Positions 62,541 through 64,000 of a stretch of DNA of 64,000 bases are shown here, in pieces. The notes beneath the pieces are model-generated. The model was not told where the DNA came from. It did not search any database and saw only the letters and a program-made list of their open reading frames with translations. The stretch's first letter is position 1, and each line of letters begins with the position of its first letter. Source of the DNA: Phyllobacteriaceae bacterium (GTDB taxonomy: Bacteria > Pseudomonadota > Alphaproteobacteria > Rhizobiales > Rhizobiaceae). The stretch spans positions 62,001-126,000 of the forward strand of contig JADJTR010000003.1 of NCBI GenBank assembly GCA_016711085.1. Direction: 5' to 3'. Position numbers and translations under genes: made by a program.

Positions 62541-63472
62541 ATGCGTAATTCCCGCAATATGGCATCGGCAGTGGCGATGTCTTCGCCGCATGTGATCGTG
62601 TGCGGCAACGAGAAGGGGGGATCGGGCAAATCCACCCTGGCGATGCATATCGCCGTGGCGCTGCTCAAATCCGGCTTTCGCGTCGCCACTATCGATCTCG
62701 ACGGACGCCAGCGTTCGCTGACCCGCTACATTGACAACCGGCGCGCCTGGTCCGAGCGGCGCGGCGTGGCGCTGCGATGCCGCGCCACAGCGACGTGACG
62801 CCGTCGCCGCTGCGCAATATCGACATGGCGGAAGCCGACGAAGCCGAACGCCTGCTCGGCGGCATCGAGGATCTCACCGGCGATTTCCACTATGTCGTCG
62901 TCGATACGCCCGGTTCGGACACCTATCTCAATCGCCTGGCCCATCGCATCGCCGACACGCTGGTGACGCCGATGAACGATTCGTTCGTCGATCTCGACGT
63001 CATCGGCCGCTTCGGCCCGGCGAGCGGCGAAGTGAGCGGCGTCTCGCAATATGCCGAAGCGGTGCGCGCCGCCCGGAGCGAGCGCATCGGCCACGATGAA
63101 CGCGTGCTCGACTGGATTGTCGTGCGCAACCGGCTCGGCAATTTCTCCACCCGCAACGAGCGCAGCGTCGATGCCGGCCTGCGCCACTTGGCGACGGAGC
63201 TCGGCTTCCGTCTTGCCGAGGGCATTTCCGAACGCGTGATTTTCCGCGAATTGTTCCCGCTCGGCGTCACCGTGATCGACGAACTCGACGAGAAGATCAT
63301 CGGCGTCAGACCGACGCTTTCCCATCTGGCGGCGCGTCAGGAAATCCGCCGGCTGATCTCGGCGCTCAATTTGCCGACCGACCAATTGGCGCAGCGGCGC
63401 GCGGAAATGCGGCGCCAATACCTCGAGACGGCGGGAAAACCGCTCAAATTGCCTGATATTTTCGCGATTTGA
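62541..63472 (+). CDS. mipZ: MipZ-type ParA ATPase (division plane positioning), frameshifted
   Basis: ParA/MipZ-family ATPase that forms a gradient from the poles and inhibits FtsZ. The deviant Walker A is NEKGGSGKSTLAMHIAVAL (about 17-35 from ATG 62541). At 62774-62776 one C is missing: GVAL should continue PMPRHSDV, so the first frame stops at 62798 and the second carries the rest: FHYVVVDTPGSDTYLNRLAH (Walker B), TPMNDSFVDLDVIGRF, WIVVRNRLGN. Corrected length is about 310. Start could also be ATG 62562 or 62577. It ends five bases before a convergent gene. Confidence 0.9.
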
Positions 63473-63477
63473 CGATT

Positions 63478-63738
63478 TCAGCCGAAGGCCAGCCGCACCG
63501 CGGCCAGCCCTTGGGCGGTTTCGACGCGAAGGCGCACACGGGCTTGCGGCAATGACGCACGCCAGGCCCGCGAACCATGCGCCAGCAACAGGCCGACGAG
63601 ATCGCGCGTGCGGCCCTTTCTGGGCCGCGGCAAAGCAAGTTCGCCGAGTCGGCGCGCCGCGTGGTTGAGCGCGGCGAGGCCGGCGTCGGCAGTGCGGCGA
63701 TCCTTTGAAGTGCGCGATCCGAAATCCTGAAGCGCCAT
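63478..63738 (-). CDS. Hypothetical protein
   Basis: 86 residues from ATG 63738: MALQDFGSRTSKDRRTADAGL, then a basic helical region RPRKGRTRDLVGLLLAHG, ending in RLAFG. No family recognised. It is convergent with mipZ; the upstream gene is the SPOR-domain protein on the same strand. Confidence 0.6.
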   Translation of the reverse strand: MALQDFGSRTSKDRRTADAGLAALNHAARRLGELALPRPRKGRTRDLVGLLLAHGSRAWRASLPQARVRLRVETAQGLAAVRLAFG

Positions 63739-63800
63739 GTCCCAAACTCCAACGCGGCAACGCATACGCGACGGTGTACAGGCCCCGTCAGGCCTCAAGT

Positions 63801-64000
63801 CTACTGGTTTTCGACCGCGTAGCAGGCGATCGACTTTTTCTTCAACGACGCGCAGGCGCCCAGCGCCGCCGCCTTGCCGGCGAAACCGGCGAAGCGGGCG
63901 CGGAAATAGATCACACCCTTGTTGTCGAACGGCACGGTGTAGGCCGAGGCGTCGGCGAGCGTCGCGCCGGCCTTGCCCCGAACCTTGGCGAGGAAGGCCT
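63801..64000 (-). CDS. SPOR-domain protein, probably a D-Ala-D-Ala carboxypeptidase C-terminus (partial)
   Basis: Only the last 66 codons are present. The sequence AFLAKVRGKAGATL, TVPFDNKGVIYFRARFAGF, ALGACASLKKKSIACYAVEN is a typical SPOR fold that binds denuded glycan strands at division sites. In Rhizobiales this end belongs mostly to DacC/DacF-like D-alanyl-D-alanine carboxypeptidases. The catalytic part lies outside the window, so the enzyme call is inference. Confidence 0.72.
   Translation of the reverse strand, partial: AFLAKVRGKAGATLADASAYTVPFDNKGVIYFRARFAGFAGKAAALGACASLKKKSIACYAVENQ

Overview
The window is a GC-rich (mostly about 65% G+C) chromosomal segment of an alphaproteobacterium, most likely a member of the Rhizobiales/Hyphomicrobiales near the Mesorhizobium/Phyllobacteriaceae side. 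Support comes from the gene set (divK-pleD-rpmG-rnr-topA-dprA-plsY-pyrC-pyrB, tatBC-serS-surE-pcm-nlpD, yajC-secDF, MipZ, the DUF815, DUF1489, DUF3572 and DUF1127 families), the short prolyl-tRNA synthetase, LexA operators of the alphaproteobacterial GTTC-N7-GTTC type, and palindromic intergenic elements bounded by CCCCCTCT/AGAGGGGG. The base identification is by recognition only; no database search was run.

Layout. 1-6.5 kb: Tat export (tatB end, tatC), serS with a low-GC insertion, a DUF559 endonuclease-like gene between two palindromic elements, surE, pcm and an NlpD-like LysM/M23 lipoprotein. 6.5-15 kb: DUF815 ATPase, yajC-secDF, a pair of genes homologous to mitochondrial complex I assembly factors, a sterol-desaturase-family enzyme and a frameshifted old-yellow-enzyme gene. 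15-20 kb: a crotonase and trmFO reading as one frame, then a DUF1127 small protein followed by three anti-Shine-Dalgarno hairpins (a cuckoo/CcsR-type sRNA locus), DUF2157 and GDYXXLXY membrane genes and tRNA-Leu(TAG). 20-29 kb: tig, a methyltransferase, radC, proS and a lolC-lolE-lolD lipoprotein export operon. 29-34 kb: an SOS-controlled 28-residue membrane protein, dnaE and an MDR oxidoreductase. 34-38 kb: a LuxR-type HTH fused to a degenerate alpha/beta hydrolase, a very GC-rich low-complexity stretch, and dinB with a LexA box. 38-48 kb: a HAD hydrolase, DUF3572, the divK-pleD cell-cycle regulators, rpmG, a Nudix gene, DUF983, rnr and topA. 48-55 kb: dprA, plsY, a pyrC-like pseudo-dihydroorotase, pyrB, an AidB-like acyl-CoA dehydrogenase and two membrane proteins. 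55-64 kb: ruvX, a UPF0173 hydrolase, gatC-GNAT-gatA, a YdcF protein, two inverted-repeat elements around a serine dehydratase gene, DUF1489, mipZ and the end of a SPOR-domain protein.

The genes are mostly housekeeping: protein export, aminoacyl-tRNA supply, DNA replication/repair and SOS, cell-cycle control, pyrimidine synthesis and RNA decay. The most interesting accessory biology is the DUF1127/anti-SD RNA locus (17.6-18.0 kb), the LexA-controlled micro-protein before dnaE (29.05-29.2 kb), the serS insertion (1.6-1.9 kb), and the repeat-flanked DUF559 gene (2.5-3.2 kb).

A caution: at least eight genes that should be intact (OYE, dnaE, HAD, pleD, rnr, pyrB, sdaA, mipZ) carry single-base indels, several in or beside homopolymers, and 35.9-36.3 kb is nearly pure G/C. 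This looks like residual assembly error more than biology, so apparent fusions (dnaE-MDR, trmFO-crotonase) should be judged in that light.
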